A DNA stretch of 64,000 bases from an uncultured Alphaproteobacteria bacterium (GTDB lineage Bacteria; Pseudomonadota; Alphaproteobacteria; Rs-D84): the NCBI GenBank assembly GCA_934255455.1, contig CAKQNS010000004.1, positions 28,696-92,695 on the forward strand, written 5' to 3'. Below the pieces are notes generated by a model. The model was not told where the DNA came from and did not search any database. It worked only from the letters and a program-made list of their open reading frames with translations. A program made the translations under genes and the position numbers. Shown here piece by piece: positions 41,577-50,949 of the stretch; positions within the stretch are counted from its first letter, which is position 1, and every line of letters starts with the position of its first letter.

Positions 41577-42341
41577 ATGTTTAGTATTATGCGCAGGCGA
41601 CCAGTGTTTATTTATCATAACCATTTGGATGACACCATTTGGAATCGCGATGCAACGATGCGCATGGTTGTTAAAAATGCATTGAATACCATGGTGGGGT
41701 CATATATTTCATATATGCGTCGTGCCGGGTTGCCGATAACACAAGATATGATTTCGGATATCTTGATTCATGGATCGGTTGCCGATTATTATTGGGACAG
41801 TACCAGTGATATTGATATTTGCATCATAATGGATTGGGCACCATTGCGTGAAAAATTTGCCGATGTTGATTTGTATACATTGATGAAATCGCTGTTGCTG
41901 TCGTGGTACCGCAATTATCGCATTCGTATTGTCGGGCATGGTGTTGATGTCGAGGTTGCCGATTTGAACGCACCAGCGTACGGTGAAAACCTGTGGAAAA
42001 CGGGCAGTCGTTATTCGTTGATGCATGGCGCGTGGATTGTTCGCCCAAATTTGTTGCCGCCGGATGCGGTGCGCGATATTCGTCGCGCGGCATTGGAAAA
42101 ATACCGCAAAATAGAACGCGAATATAAAAACATTTGCCACAATAAAATGTCGGCGGGGTTTGTTGATGCATTTTTGGCGCGTCTGTGGGCCGAACGGCGT
42201 GCGGCATTTGAAGAAAATCCCAATACGGGCGTATTCCCAGACACAATGGCGTTTCGCATGGTGCGGCGCACGGGTATATTGCGCGATTTATCCGAACGCG
42301 CGGCGCGAAATCGTTCCAAAAATTTTAATGTTAAATATTAA
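41577..42341 (+). CDS. Nucleotidyltransferase-fold protein, copy 2
   Basis: 254 aa from the ATG at 41577, chosen because TAGGTG lies seven bases upstream. The active-site motif is HGSVADYYWDSTSDIDICII, matching copy 1 position for position (GS, DxD). The C-terminal MAFRMVRRTGILRDLSERAARNRSKNF also mirrors copy 1, so the two arose by tandem duplication and then diverged. Two different copies kept side by side suggest a heterodimer or two substrates. Function is unknown. A bidirectional terminator follows. Confidence 0.75.
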   Translation: MFSIMRRRPVFIYHNHLDDTIWNRDATMRMVVKNALNTMVGSYISYMRRAGLPITQDMISDILIHGSVADYYWDSTSDIDICIIMDWAPLREKFADVDLYTLMKSLLLSWYRNYRIRIVGHGVDVEVADLNAPAYGENLWKTGSRYSLMHGAWIVRPNLLPPDAVRDIRRAALEKYRKIEREYKNICHNKMSAGFVDAFLARLWAERRAAFEENPNTGVFPDTMAFRMVRRTGILRDLSERAARNRSKNFNVKY

Positions 42342-42348
42342 ACATCAA

Positions 42349-42374
42349 AAAACGCCCCAAACGGGGCGTTTTTA
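42349..42374. terminator. Bidirectional terminator
   Basis: AAAACGCCCC (42349-42358), loop AAAC, GGGGCGTTTT (42363-42372). It serves the plus-strand nucleotidyltransferase unit and the minus-strand rlpA. Confidence 0.85.
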
Positions 42375-42393
42375 ATTTGCGTTTCGCACACCA

Positions 42394-43290
42394 TTAAATG
42401 CTGGCGGCGTTGACCCAACGGCCGTTTTTCAACAGACCTGGGGCCATACCCTCGTTATTGCGCAGGGAATCCAGCACATTGCGTGCACGCGCCGCATCCA
42501 GATTTATGATGCGAACCTTGTACATATCGCCTTCTTTAATAACCATGGCGTCGCCATACGTGCGCATACGCGCGGCCAGGTTCTCGGCGCTGTCTTCGGC
42601 ATAGAACGCGGCAACCTGAACGCTGTATTCGCCCGCGGCAACAGGTGCCGGTTGTACGGTTTCAGTTGTTGTAATAACGGTTGTTTCAGATGCGACCGGT
42701 GCCACCGATACGGCCGGTGTGTTCACGCCAATAGTTGCGTTTTTAACCGCAATTGATTGGTCAGACAAAACCTGAACCTGAACCTTGGACTGGCCGGTCA
42801 TACCAATTTTTGCCGCGGCGGCCGGTGATAAATCCATAATACGAGTATTTACAAATGGCCCCCGATTATTCACACGAACAACAACCGATTGACCATTATC
42901 CAGATTAGTCACGCGTGCAATTGTCGGCAGGGGCAAAGTCTTGCTGGTGGCGACCATTTGGGTTATATCAAAAACCTCGCCATTGCTGGTTTTTGTGCCG
43001 TTCAATTCGGTTGGGATAATGCCCGCAATACCAGTCTGGTTGTATGTCAAATCCTCGGCTGGGATGTATTGAACATTTTCAACCTTGTACGCACTGCCAA
43101 TATAATATTTGGGTGCCGCCGCCATCAAGTATGCATCGTTCAGCGATGGACCATCGGTTGTTGTTGCCAATGTTTCTTCGCCAAAACCATCGGTGCCGTA
43201 TCCGGCCGGTTGGGATGCCGTATTATTCAAATCCGCACAACCCGCCAACAAAGCGGTTAAAACCGCCAATGAAACTATTTTTTTTGTCAT
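42394..43290 (-). CDS. rlpA: RlpA-like septal lipoprotein with SPOR domain
   Basis: 298 aa. The lipoprotein signal peptide ends at lipobox LLAGC (Cys 18). The double-psi beta-barrel of RlpA runs from about 90 to 180 (GTKTSNGEVFDITQMVATSKTL, quoted in part; then VRVNNRGPF and IMDLSPAAA). The C-terminal SPOR domain (from about 220: YSVQVAAFYAEDSAENLAARM) binds peptidoglycan stripped of side chains at the septum. RlpA cleaves such denuded glycan strands; the catalytic positions were not verified here. AAGGAG precedes the ATG. Confidence 0.88.
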   Translation of the reverse strand: MTKKIVSLAVLTALLAGCADLNNTASQPAGYGTDGFGEETLATTTDGPSLNDAYLMAAAPKYYIGSAYKVENVQYIPAEDLTYNQTGIAGIIPTELNGTKTSNGEVFDITQMVATSKTLPLPTIARVTNLDNGQSVVVRVNNRGPFVNTRIMDLSPAAAAKIGMTGQSKVQVQVLSDQSIAVKNATIGVNTPAVSVAPVASETTVITTTETVQPAPVAAGEYSVQVAAFYAEDSAENLAARMRTYGDAMVIKEGDMYKVRIINLDAARARNVLDSLRNNEGMAPGLLKNGRWVNAASI

Positions 43291-43352
43291 GATTGGGACT
43301 CCTTACATTCTTATAATCAAGATTTTATCATATAAAAGTCCCCGTTTCAACT

Positions 43353-44816
43353 TTATATTTTTCGGTCAATAATATACGCAATTGGCAGGTATATTGCCCC
43401 ATATCCCGCAATGGCCACAAACATAGTCCAAATGCTGGTAATTGGCACAAACCACAGTGCCACGCCCAATGCAGCGGCCAACAATGCAAATGCGGCAATT
43501 GCGCGAACTGTGCGCCCATCGTGATGCACCAATGCGCATCGTCGGCACGCGCGCCCCAGCAGGTAATTTTTCAAATATCCACTGGCCACGACACCAATTG
43601 GAATTGCCAAATATCCAACAAATGGGAACAACGCCAAATACAACACCGCCGCCACCCCCAGTGAAATCATACTGGTGCGAACAGGCGTTTTTACATCCTG
43701 GGATGCATACAGGGTTTTGCTGTAAATCTGGCTGGCCATCATCGCGGGCAGGGCGAAAACCTGAATCATAATTGCAACCGCCACCGCGTGGGTCGATGCC
43801 GCCGTCCATGCGCCATATTGAAACAGGTATTTGATAATAGGTTCGGCCAACACAAACAGTCCCGCCACGCATGGCATAATCAGCATCATTGATTTGCGCA
43901 GAGACGAATTTTGCTGGATATACACGCTGCGCATATTTTTATCGGCCAATGCGTTTGATATAGACGACATCAAAACCGTTCCCACAGCCAGGCCAATCAT
44001 GGCAAATGGTAACTGTACAATTCGGTCGGAATAATACAGCCACGATACCGCCCCCGATTGAAAACTGGCGACCAATGTACCGACAATGATGGTGATTTGA
44101 TAAAAACCGTTGCCAATAATGCTGATGCCCAGGCGTCCGAACATACTTTTTATGCCGGGTGTCCATTTTGGGCACACCAGGCGCAGCCCAAAATGTCGCT
44201 GGCGTATGCGCGACCACAGAACAATAAACTGGATAACACCCGATGCGACAACCGTGCCCGCCATCAAATACAAAACGCCATCCGATATATTAAAATACGC
44301 CGCCGCCAACAATGCCCCAATCAACATTATGTTCAACATTACCGGCATAAACGCCGCCAATAAAAATCGCGAGCAGGCATTCAATATTGCCGATAAAAAT
44401 GCCGATCCGCATACAAAGATGACATACACGAACATTATGCGCGAAATCAGAACCGTCAATTCCATTTTCCCGGGTGTTGCGGCAAAGCCCGGTGCCAATA
44501 CCCACACGACCAGCGGCATAAATATTTCAAACACTATCGTTATGCCCAACAGCACAACCATCAGCCACGAAAACACATTTTTTGCAAAATTGTCGTCTTT
44601 CTTGCAATCGGTGTACATCGGGATAAATATGGCGGACAGTGCGCCTTCGCCCAACAGGTCGCGAAACAAATTCGGCAATTTGAATGCCGCCAGAAATATG
44701 TCGGACAGACGCCCCGCACCCAACACACGCGCAATCAACATATCGCGCACAAATCCAAATATGCGGCTGATGCCGGTCATGGCGCCAACGCCGAATATTT
44801 TCCTGCCCAGATTCAT
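43353..44816 (-). CDS. murJ: Lipid II flippase MurJ (MviN)
   Basis: 487 aa with about 13 hydrophobic segments. The N-terminus KIFGVGAMTGISRIFGFVRD is the classic MurJ opening, and FAKNVFSWLM plus the central ALPAMMASQIYSKTLYA segment also match. MurJ moves lipid II across the inner membrane for peptidoglycan synthesis. AAGGGGC precedes the ATG. It is divergent from bamD, with 78 bases between the starts. Confidence 0.93.
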   Translation of the reverse strand: MNLGRKIFGVGAMTGISRIFGFVRDMLIARVLGAGRLSDIFLAAFKLPNLFRDLLGEGALSAIFIPMYTDCKKDDNFAKNVFSWLMVVLLGITIVFEIFMPLVVWVLAPGFAATPGKMELTVLISRIMFVYVIFVCGSAFLSAILNACSRFLLAAFMPVMLNIMLIGALLAAAYFNISDGVLYLMAGTVVASGVIQFIVLWSRIRQRHFGLRLVCPKWTPGIKSMFGRLGISIIGNGFYQITIIVGTLVASFQSGAVSWLYYSDRIVQLPFAMIGLAVGTVLMSSISNALADKNMRSVYIQQNSSLRKSMMLIMPCVAGLFVLAEPIIKYLFQYGAWTAASTHAVAVAIMIQVFALPAMMASQIYSKTLYASQDVKTPVRTSMISLGVAAVLYLALFPFVGYLAIPIGVVASGYLKNYLLGRACRRCALVHHDGRTVRAIAAFALLAAALGVALWFVPITSIWTMFVAIAGYGAIYLPIAYIIDRKI

Positions 44817-44894
44817 GTTTTGCCCCTTGATAAAAAAATGCTTTTATTTTTCTGTGCTTATAACTATACTCAAACCAAACAAGAGAATTCAAGT

Positions 44895-45614
44895 ATGAAA
44901 AAAATATTTATGCTGTTTTGTGTGGCGGCGTTATTGGCGTCGTGTGGTGGCAAATCGGAAATAGACCCGCAATTGCCGTTGGCGGAAATTTATGCCAATG
45001 CATACGCCGAATTTAACGATGAAAATTACGAGGTGGCGGCCACCGAATTTTTGAAGGCTGAAACCCAGTACCCGTCCAGTCCGTGGGCGGCCGATGCGCT
45101 GGTTATGGCGGCATATTCACAATATTTGGATGATGATTTTGCCGGGGCCATTTTGGCAATAGACCGTTTTATGCGGTTCCATCCGGGACACAGTGATGTG
45201 CCATATATGCTGTATCTGCGCGGTATGTGCTATTATCGCCAGGTCAGTGATGTTCGCCGCGAACCCGGAATGTCGGCATACGCGTTGCAGCAATTCCAAC
45301 AATTGGTTCAACGGTTCCCGAATTCGCCGTATGCGAAAAATGCCGAAAATAAAATTCTGATTTTGAAAAACTATCTGGCGGGCAAGGTTATGTATGCTGC
45401 GCGCAGTGATATGAAAAAGCAAAATTGGACCAGTGCGATTTCGCGTTTGCAATCGGTTGTGGCCGGTGCCCAAGAAACCGTTATGACGCCCGAGGCATTA
45501 TTCCGCCTGACCGAATGTTATACGGCGATTGGTTTGCCGGACCAGGCCGCGGGTTATGCGCAAATGCTGCGTATGAATTTCCCAGACAATGAATGGACGA
45601 AAAAGTTAAAATAA
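44895..45614 (+). CDS. bamD: Outer-membrane assembly lipoprotein BamD
   Basis: 239 aa. A lipoprotein signal peptide with lipobox LLASC (Cys 17) is followed by five TPR-like repeats (YANAYAEFNDENYEVAATEF, YLDDDFAGAILAIDRFMRFH and others). The VPYMLYLRGMCYY segment is typical of BamD/ComL. It is the essential lipoprotein partner of BamA in outer-membrane protein insertion. The start at 44895 has AAGAGAA upstream and a TATACT-type -10 (44869-44874). Confidence 0.93.
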   Translation: MKKIFMLFCVAALLASCGGKSEIDPQLPLAEIYANAYAEFNDENYEVAATEFLKAETQYPSSPWAADALVMAAYSQYLDDDFAGAILAIDRFMRFHPGHSDVPYMLYLRGMCYYRQVSDVRREPGMSAYALQQFQQLVQRFPNSPYAKNAENKILILKNYLAGKVMYAARSDMKKQNWTSAISRLQSVVAGAQETVMTPEALFRLTECYTAIGLPDQAAGYAQMLRMNFPDNEWTKKLK

Positions 45615-45625
45615 CAATATTTTTA

Positions 45626-45653
45626 TTCACTTTTGTTTTTGCTGTGGTATTCT
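45626..45653 (+). promoter_or_regulatory. era promoter giving a leaderless transcript
   Basis: TTCACT (45626-45631), 16-base spacer, TATTCT (45648-45653). Seven bases (GCACGGT) then the ATG of era. No ribosome-binding site can be fitted. Confidence 0.6.
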
Positions 45654-45660
45654 GCACGGT

Positions 45661-46566
45661 ATGAATACGAAAAACGAAAAAACATATTCTGGGTTTGTTG
45701 CCATTGTTGGACCAACAAACGCCGGAAAAAGCACATTACTCAATCAAATTATGGGGCGCAAGGTATCCATTGTTTCGCACAAGGTTCAGACCACGCGAAC
45801 CAATCTGCGCGCGGTCAAAATGGTCGGTAATCGCCAGGTGATTTTTGTTGATACACCGGGCGTTTTTGTGCCAAAACGGCGCCTGGATCGGGCGATGGTT
45901 GGCGCGGCAATGGCTGCGATTTCTGATGCGGATGCGGTATTGCTGATTATGGACGCGCAAAAGGGAATAACCCCAACAATTCGTGGCCTGGTTGAAAAAA
46001 TTCATGACCATAAAAACCTGTTTGTTGCATTGAACAAGGTTGACGCGATTAAAAAGCAAGACCTGTTGCCGATTGTGGCCGAATTGTCGGAATTGGCACC
46101 GTGGCGCGAAATATTTATGATTTCGGCACTGAAAAACGACGGCGTGGACGGGATGCTGGACGCGTTGGCGGCGGTAATGCCGGCGTCACCATATCTGTTT
46201 GACGCGGCCGACGCGGTTGACGTGCCGGATAATCTGTATCTGGCGGAATTGACCCGGGAAAAGATTTATAAATATATTCACCAGGAATTGCCATACCACA
46301 TAAATGTTTTGACCGAACGGGTTGATGTTGACCCGGACGGGGTCTTGGACATATACCAGAAAATCGCCGTTCAAAATGATGCGCATAAAAAGATTGTAAT
46401 CGGCCGTGGTGGTGAACAATTGAAACAAATCGGCACCGACGCCCGCCATGATATTCAGGACCAATGGGGTGTAAACGCGCGACTGCATTTGTTCGTGCGC
46501 GTGGAACCCGATTGGGAAGACAAGGCGGAAAATTACGCCGACCAGGGATTAGAGTTCAAGAAATAA
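45661..46566 (+). CDS. era: GTPase Era, 16S rRNA maturation
   Basis: 301 aa. G-motifs: GPTNAGKST (about 17-25), DTPGVF (about 63-68), NKVD (about 125-128). The C-terminal KH domain contains VIGRGGEQLKQIGTDARHDI (about 246-265), which binds the 3' end of 16S rRNA. It is the head of a tight run with queA (1-base gap) and tgt. Its own promoter ends only seven bases before the ATG. Confidence 0.96.
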   Translation: MNTKNEKTYSGFVAIVGPTNAGKSTLLNQIMGRKVSIVSHKVQTTRTNLRAVKMVGNRQVIFVDTPGVFVPKRRLDRAMVGAAMAAISDADAVLLIMDAQKGITPTIRGLVEKIHDHKNLFVALNKVDAIKKQDLLPIVAELSELAPWREIFMISALKNDGVDGMLDALAAVMPASPYLFDAADAVDVPDNLYLAELTREKIYKYIHQELPYHINVLTERVDVDPDGVLDIYQKIAVQNDAHKKIVIGRGGEQLKQIGTDARHDIQDQWGVNARLHLFVRVEPDWEDKAENYADQGLEFKK

Positions 46567-46567
46567 A

Positions 46568-47626
46568 ATGTTGCACACATCTGATTTTGATTTTGAATTA
46601 CCCACCGAATTGATTGCATCACACCCATTGGCGCGTCGTGACGCGTCACGTATGCTGGTGGTGAAACATTCCCCTCCGTTGGAATTGTCTGACCGGCATA
46701 TTCGGGATTTTTTGGATTATATTCAGGCGGGCGACGTAGTGGTGTTTAATAATTCGCGCGTTATTCCGGCACGCTTTGACGCAACTGACGCGGCGGGACA
46801 CGAATACGAAATCACACTGCACACCGCGGCGGGCGGCAACCTGTGGTGGGGATTGTGCAAGAAATTCACGCGCATTGCGGTTGGCGACACATTGACCATG
46901 ACCGATGGTACGCAAATCCGCGTGGTTGCAACCGATGCCGACAGTGGGCTGAAATTGGAATTTTTATGCGATGATGTGTTCGCGGTTCTGAATAAAATCG
47001 GCAAAATGCCGTTGCCACCATATATGCACCGTGATCAAGAAGATTCCGATCGTGAACGTTACCAGACCGTTTATGCCGACCCAATCGGGTCAATGGCGGC
47101 GCCAACCGCCGGGTTGCATTTTACCCCGGAATTGATGGACGAAATCGCGCGTCGTGGCGCAACAATTGTAAAGGTCACGCTGCACGTCGGCGCGGGCACA
47201 TGGATGCCGGTCAAGACCGAGGATTTATCCAAGCACAAAATGCACAGTGAATGGTGCCAGATTACCCCCGCCCAGGCGGACATTATAAACAATGCAAATC
47301 GTGTAATTGCGGTGGGCACGACATCAATGCGAACACTGGAAAGTGCGGCAATGCGTAATCGTGAATTGCCGGAATCGGGGCGCCGGCGCCGTGTTGTGCC
47401 GTTTTGTGATACAACCGATATATTTATTACCCCAGGGTACACGTTTGGTGCGGTTGATGTGTTACTGACCAATTTCCATTTACCAAAATCGACACTGTTT
47501 ATGTTGGTTTCGGCGTTCGCCGGATTGGATGAGATGAAAACCGCATACGCGCACGCGGTCGCCGAAAAATACAGATTTTTCTCGTACGGGGATTGTTGTT
47601 TACTGTTCAAAAAGGATGGGAAATAA
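46568..47626 (+). CDS. queA: S-adenosylmethionine:tRNA ribosyltransferase-isomerase
   Basis: 352 aa. The whole chain matches QueA: FDFELPTELIASHPLARRD at the start, VVVFNNSRVIPARF, GSMAAPTAGLHFTPELMDE and FITPGYTFGAVDVLLTNFHLPKS. It adds the cyclopentenediol-forming ribosyl group from SAM to preQ1 in tRNA during queuosine synthesis. It begins one base after era and is followed directly by tgt. Confidence 0.96.
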   Translation: MLHTSDFDFELPTELIASHPLARRDASRMLVVKHSPPLELSDRHIRDFLDYIQAGDVVVFNNSRVIPARFDATDAAGHEYEITLHTAAGGNLWWGLCKKFTRIAVGDTLTMTDGTQIRVVATDADSGLKLEFLCDDVFAVLNKIGKMPLPPYMHRDQEDSDRERYQTVYADPIGSMAAPTAGLHFTPELMDEIARRGATIVKVTLHVGAGTWMPVKTEDLSKHKMHSEWCQITPAQADIINNANRVIAVGTTSMRTLESAAMRNRELPESGRRRRVVPFCDTTDIFITPGYTFGAVDVLLTNFHLPKSTLFMLVSAFAGLDEMKTAYAHAVAEKYRFFSYGDCCLLFKKDGK

Positions 47627-48739
47627 ATGGCATTGAAGTTTAATTTAATCGCAACAGATGGCATGGCGCGCCGCGGGTCGGTTGAAACCGCACACGGTAC
47701 GTTCCAGACCCCCGCATTTATGGCGGTGGGCACGGCCGCCACGGTCAAGGCACTGACCATGGATCAGGTTGCCGCCACGGGAACACAGGTAATTTTGGGC
47801 AACACATACCATTTGATGATGCGCCCTGGGGGCGATTTGGTTGAAAAGATGGGCGGACTGCATAAATTCGGTGGTTGGCACGGGCCAATTCTGACCGACA
47901 GTGGTGGGTTCCAGGTTATGTCGCTGTCCAACCTGGTCAAAATGACCGAAGAGGGCGTCCAGTTCACATCGCACATTGATGGCGGAATCAAGCATTTCTT
48001 GCGCCCCGAAGATTCTGTGCATATCCAGCATCAACTGGATTCTAATATCACAATGGCATTGGACGAATGTCTGCATTTACCCGCGCCACGTGAACGTGTG
48101 GAAAAAAATGTCGAAATGGTGGCGCGCTGGGCACGGCGCAGCCGCGATGCATTCGTTGACCGTGCGGGCTATGGCATATTCGGTATTGTCCAGGGTGCGG
48201 ATTTCCCAGACCTGCGTAAGAAATCGGCACAGCAACTGACAGATATCGGATTTGATGGCTATGCGGTGGGCGGCTTGGCGGTGGGCGAACCCCAGGATGT
48301 GATGTTTGATATGATTGCCACAACAACGCCACTGTTGCCGTCGGACAAGCCACGATACCTGATGGGTGTGGGAACACCGCTGGACATTTTGGGCGCGGTT
48401 GAACGCGGAATTGATATGTTCGATTGCGTTATGCCAACGCGCGCCGGTCGCACGGCCCAGGCATTTACGCGCCACGGCACAATGAATATGAAAAACGCAC
48501 GCTTTCGCGATGACGCGGCCCCATTGGATGACAAATGTGGTTGTCCGGCGTGCAAATTGTCGCGCGCATACATTCATCATTTGGTAAAGTGCAATGAAAT
48601 ATTGGGCGCAACATTGTTGACCCAACATAATTTGTGGTTTTACCAGGATTTAATGCGCGATATTCGCGAGTCGATAGAGCAAGGTCGCTTTGCCCAATTC
48701 AAGGCAGATTTTATAGAAAAATATACAGGTGAAAAATAA
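47627..48739 (+). CDS. tgt: Queuine/preQ1 tRNA-guanine transglycosylase
   Basis: 370 aa. Catalytic Asp in LTDSGGFQVMSL (about 88-99); VGGLAVGE (about 211-218); the second active-site Asp in FDCVMPTRAGRTAQ (about 264-277); the zinc site CGCPACKLSRAYIHHL with a later His. It exchanges G34 for preQ1 in tRNAs for Asn, Asp, His and Tyr, including the tRNA-Asn of this window. It starts immediately after queA; the next gene overlaps its stop by one base. Confidence 0.97.
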   Translation: MALKFNLIATDGMARRGSVETAHGTFQTPAFMAVGTAATVKALTMDQVAATGTQVILGNTYHLMMRPGGDLVEKMGGLHKFGGWHGPILTDSGGFQVMSLSNLVKMTEEGVQFTSHIDGGIKHFLRPEDSVHIQHQLDSNITMALDECLHLPAPRERVEKNVEMVARWARRSRDAFVDRAGYGIFGIVQGADFPDLRKKSAQQLTDIGFDGYAVGGLAVGEPQDVMFDMIATTTPLLPSDKPRYLMGVGTPLDILGAVERGIDMFDCVMPTRAGRTAQAFTRHGTMNMKNARFRDDAAPLDDKCGCPACKLSRAYIHHLVKCNEILGATLLTQHNLWFYQDLMRDIRESIEQGRFAQFKADFIEKYTGEK

Positions 48740-49074
48740 TGAGTGAAGATACAAAAAATCAAAAACAAATTGCCACACCGAAATTGGTGCTGAATGACCG
48801 CGATAAATTTTATCTGGCGGTGTCGGAACCACGCGCGGTTGGCAAAACCAGCATAGTGTACACACTGGTGTGCCTGAATACTGGTGGTTCTTATTATGAA
48901 ATGATTCCGCGCACCGAAATGTCGTCGTTTGATAATCCGAATGATGCGAATATGTTTTATAATGCGGTTTCTGAAATGGGGCGGTATCAACATAAACAAC
49001 CAACCTGGGAATCGTTCCGTCGGATAATTGACGCGGACAAATATATCCGCATATTTCACCAGAATACCAGATAA
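48739..49074 (+). CDS. Hypothetical protein, 111 aa
   Basis: Unrecognised. It begins with the TAATG overlap at the tgt stop, so it is translated as part of the era-queA-tgt run. The sequence is soluble, with no signal peptide or membrane segment; PRAVGKTSIVYTLVCLNTGGS looks loosely P-loop-like but does not match GxxxxGK[ST] spacing. Its fixed place after tgt is the only hint; a role linked to RNA modification cannot be claimed. Confidence 0.6.
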   Translation: MSEDTKNQKQIATPKLVLNDRDKFYLAVSEPRAVGKTSIVYTLVCLNTGGSYYEMIPRTEMSSFDNPNDANMFYNAVSEMGRYQHKQPTWESFRRIIDADKYIRIFHQNTR

Positions 49075-49133
49075 CACTTGCGCACCCGCGCAACAAAATA
49101 TTAAAATCGTACCATAATCAACAGGGGGATGAA

Positions 49134-50117
49134 ATGGCCAAGAAAGAAATAGAAGTTATTGATCGCGGTGGGGCAAAGACTGTTGCCAAAAAAACATCGT
49201 ATATCACATGGGTTAAACGCGTATTTGCGATTGTGTCCGTGGTGTGGATTGCGCTGGTCGTGTGGGCGCCGTTGCACATTAAAAACACGTATTCGGGCCC
49301 GATAAAGAAATCGATTGTCGTATCAATGTTCTTTGACCTGCAACGTAATATCGCGACACAGTACGAAAACCTGTTGGACGGCATTAAAAAATCCATCAAT
49401 TTGGAAAAACCGGTATCTTTTGCCATTGACAAGGTCAAGGTTGCCGAAAACGCCGTGAACAAGGTCGGCGATGCCACCGCCAGCGCAAAAAAGGTCACGG
49501 GCGAGGCCACCAAAACAACATCTGATGCGAAAAAGGTCACGGGGCTGATTGGTAAATTTGGCGTTAAAACGGGCGGTTTGGACAAAGCGATTGATGCCGC
49601 CGATAAAAATATTGCCAAGGCAAATCAGGCCGTTGCCCGCGTGGACGACACCGCCGCATTGGTCAACAGCAAACTGGACAGCGTTGAACGTGAACTGACA
49701 TCTGTGTTGCAAACACAGGTTGACCAAATGATTGATGAAGCAATCAAAAAACAACTGGACAAAAATACGGGTGGTCTGGGCACAACATTGCTGACCAATT
49801 ATGGGATTAAACACGTATACCCATGGCGTCCATCATCGTGGCCGGTTGCAACAAAAATCTATAACGACCTGTCTAAATCCAGTTTAAGCACAATCCAGAT
49901 AATCACCGGCACGGTTGATAAATACTTTGGCTATGTCGCATGGGGCTTGGTCATTGCGGCGTGGGCGGTTGGTGCGCTGGTGTGGCTGATGCTGTTCAAG
50001 AAAGTCAAGGCAATGATTTCGCCATTTATCGTGTGCCCACGTTGTGGCAACACATTTGCCGATAAACGCACGGCGTACGGTATTTTGAAGGCCCTGCAAC
50101 CGTGGAAATGGCTGTAA
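49134..50117 (+). CDS. Membrane protein with coiled coil and zinc-ribbon end
   Basis: 327 aa. One membrane helix near the N-terminus (about 27-46) and another near the C-terminus (about 262-285) flank a region of about 150 residues rich in Ala, Lys, Asp and Val with heptad character (residues 90-210), probably a periplasmic coiled coil. After the second helix comes CPRCGNTFADKRTAYG, a C-x2-C half of a zinc-ribbon-like motif. No family recognised. An AGGGGGATGAA stretch precedes the ATG. It overlaps the next small gene by one base. Confidence 0.65.
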   Translation: MAKKEIEVIDRGGAKTVAKKTSYITWVKRVFAIVSVVWIALVVWAPLHIKNTYSGPIKKSIVVSMFFDLQRNIATQYENLLDGIKKSINLEKPVSFAIDKVKVAENAVNKVGDATASAKKVTGEATKTTSDAKKVTGLIGKFGVKTGGLDKAIDAADKNIAKANQAVARVDDTAALVNSKLDSVERELTSVLQTQVDQMIDEAIKKQLDKNTGGLGTTLLTNYGIKHVYPWRPSSWPVATKIYNDLSKSSLSTIQIITGTVDKYFGYVAWGLVIAAWAVGALVWLMLFKKVKAMISPFIVCPRCGNTFADKRTAYGILKALQPWKWL

Positions 50118-50341
50118 TGCGCGGGCTGGAGGGCGCATATTATTTGGTGTGCTTTGCGCTGACGAATGCGGCGTTTGCCGATGTGGCGCGGTTGCAATGT
50201 TATTATCACGATTTGTTGCAATATGATGCCGCGCGCCGTTATGATTTGGCGCTTTACAATCGGCGTCGTATGTGTGCGCGTATGTTCAACTCGCGCCGCC
50301 GCGGCATTCTGTACAAACACATGCCCCAGAAAAAGCGGTAA
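50117..50341 (+). CDS. Small hypothetical protein, 74 aa
   Basis: Starts with the TAATG overlap at the preceding stop. It is Arg- and Tyr-rich with a short hydrophobic stretch (YYLVCFALTNAAFADVA), followed by a basic tail; a weak or peripheral membrane association is possible. It is encoded in a row of envelope-like unknown genes. No family recognised, and its coding status rests mainly on the coupling and codon use. Confidence 0.45.
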   Translation: MRGLEGAYYLVCFALTNAAFADVARLQCYYHDLLQYDAARRYDLALYNRRRMCARMFNSRRRGILYKHMPQKKR

Positions 50342-50362
50342 TTTTAACAAACAGGAGCAAAT

Positions 50363-50638
50363 ATGGCGGACCAAACAGTCAAAATAGACCAAGGAATGAC
50401 AGAAACCCCGGTGCCGGTGCGGCCATCTGGGTGCGGGTGGTTTTTATTGACGGCGTCGGCGGTCACAATTGCATTTATGACGATGGGGATTGCGGGCGCA
50501 GCATTCCAATCGAACGATTTGAAAAGCCAAGAATTGGACATTCGCCGCCAGGAACTAGATTTACAACAGCGCCAGCATACGCTGGATTCATTGCGGTTTG
50601 AGTATTTGCAGAAAAATATGTCAAGTCGCCAAAAATAA
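50363..50638 (+). CDS. Small single-pass membrane protein, 91 aa
   Basis: One membrane helix (about 24-48: CGWFLLTASAVTIAFMTMGI) followed by a charged helical segment rich in Gln, Leu, Arg and Asp (SQELDIRRQELDLQQRQHTL), likely a coiled coil facing one side of the membrane. CAGGAG precedes the ATG. Unrecognised. It ends the unknown-gene run before tRNA-Gly. Confidence 0.6.
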   Translation: MADQTVKIDQGMTETPVPVRPSGCGWFLLTASAVTIAFMTMGIAGAAFQSNDLKSQELDIRRQELDLQQRQHTLDSLRFEYLQKNMSSRQK

Positions 50639-50682
50639 TACTTGCATTCTGATAAAGTATATGTCAGAATATGCCACGCAGT

Positions 50683-50759
50683 GCGAGCGTAGCTCAGTTG
50701 GCTAGAGCGCAACCTTGCCAAGGTTGAGGTCGAGGGTTCGAGCCCCTTTGCTCGCACCA
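50683..50759 (+). tRNA. tRNA-Gly (GCC)
   Basis: Acceptor GCGAGCG pairs with TGCTCGC (first pairs include G-C and G-T), D-arm GCTC/GAGC, anticodon stem CAACC/GGTTG with loop TTGCCAA (anticodon GCC), T-arm GAGGG/CCCTT with TTCGAGC, encoded CCA. Length 77. A terminator follows. Confidence 0.95.
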
Positions 50760-50766
50760 GATATTC

Positions 50767-50795
50767 AAAACCACCCGTTTGGGTGGTTTTTTTGT
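50767..50795 (+). terminator. Terminator of tRNA-Gly
   Basis: AACCACCC (50769-50776), loop GTTT, GGGTGGTT (50781-50788), then more T. Confidence 0.85.
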
Positions 50796-50949
50796 TTTTG
50801 TATTTTTCGGTGTTTGAGCCATTGAAATAATTTCCCCTTGCGTGGGAATAAAATCTTGCATATTATATGGGACGTATATCTGCATAGAAATACAACTAAT
50901 CATGGCACATTTGCTTGCTTCACCAAAACATATACCAAAAGGGGAAACA

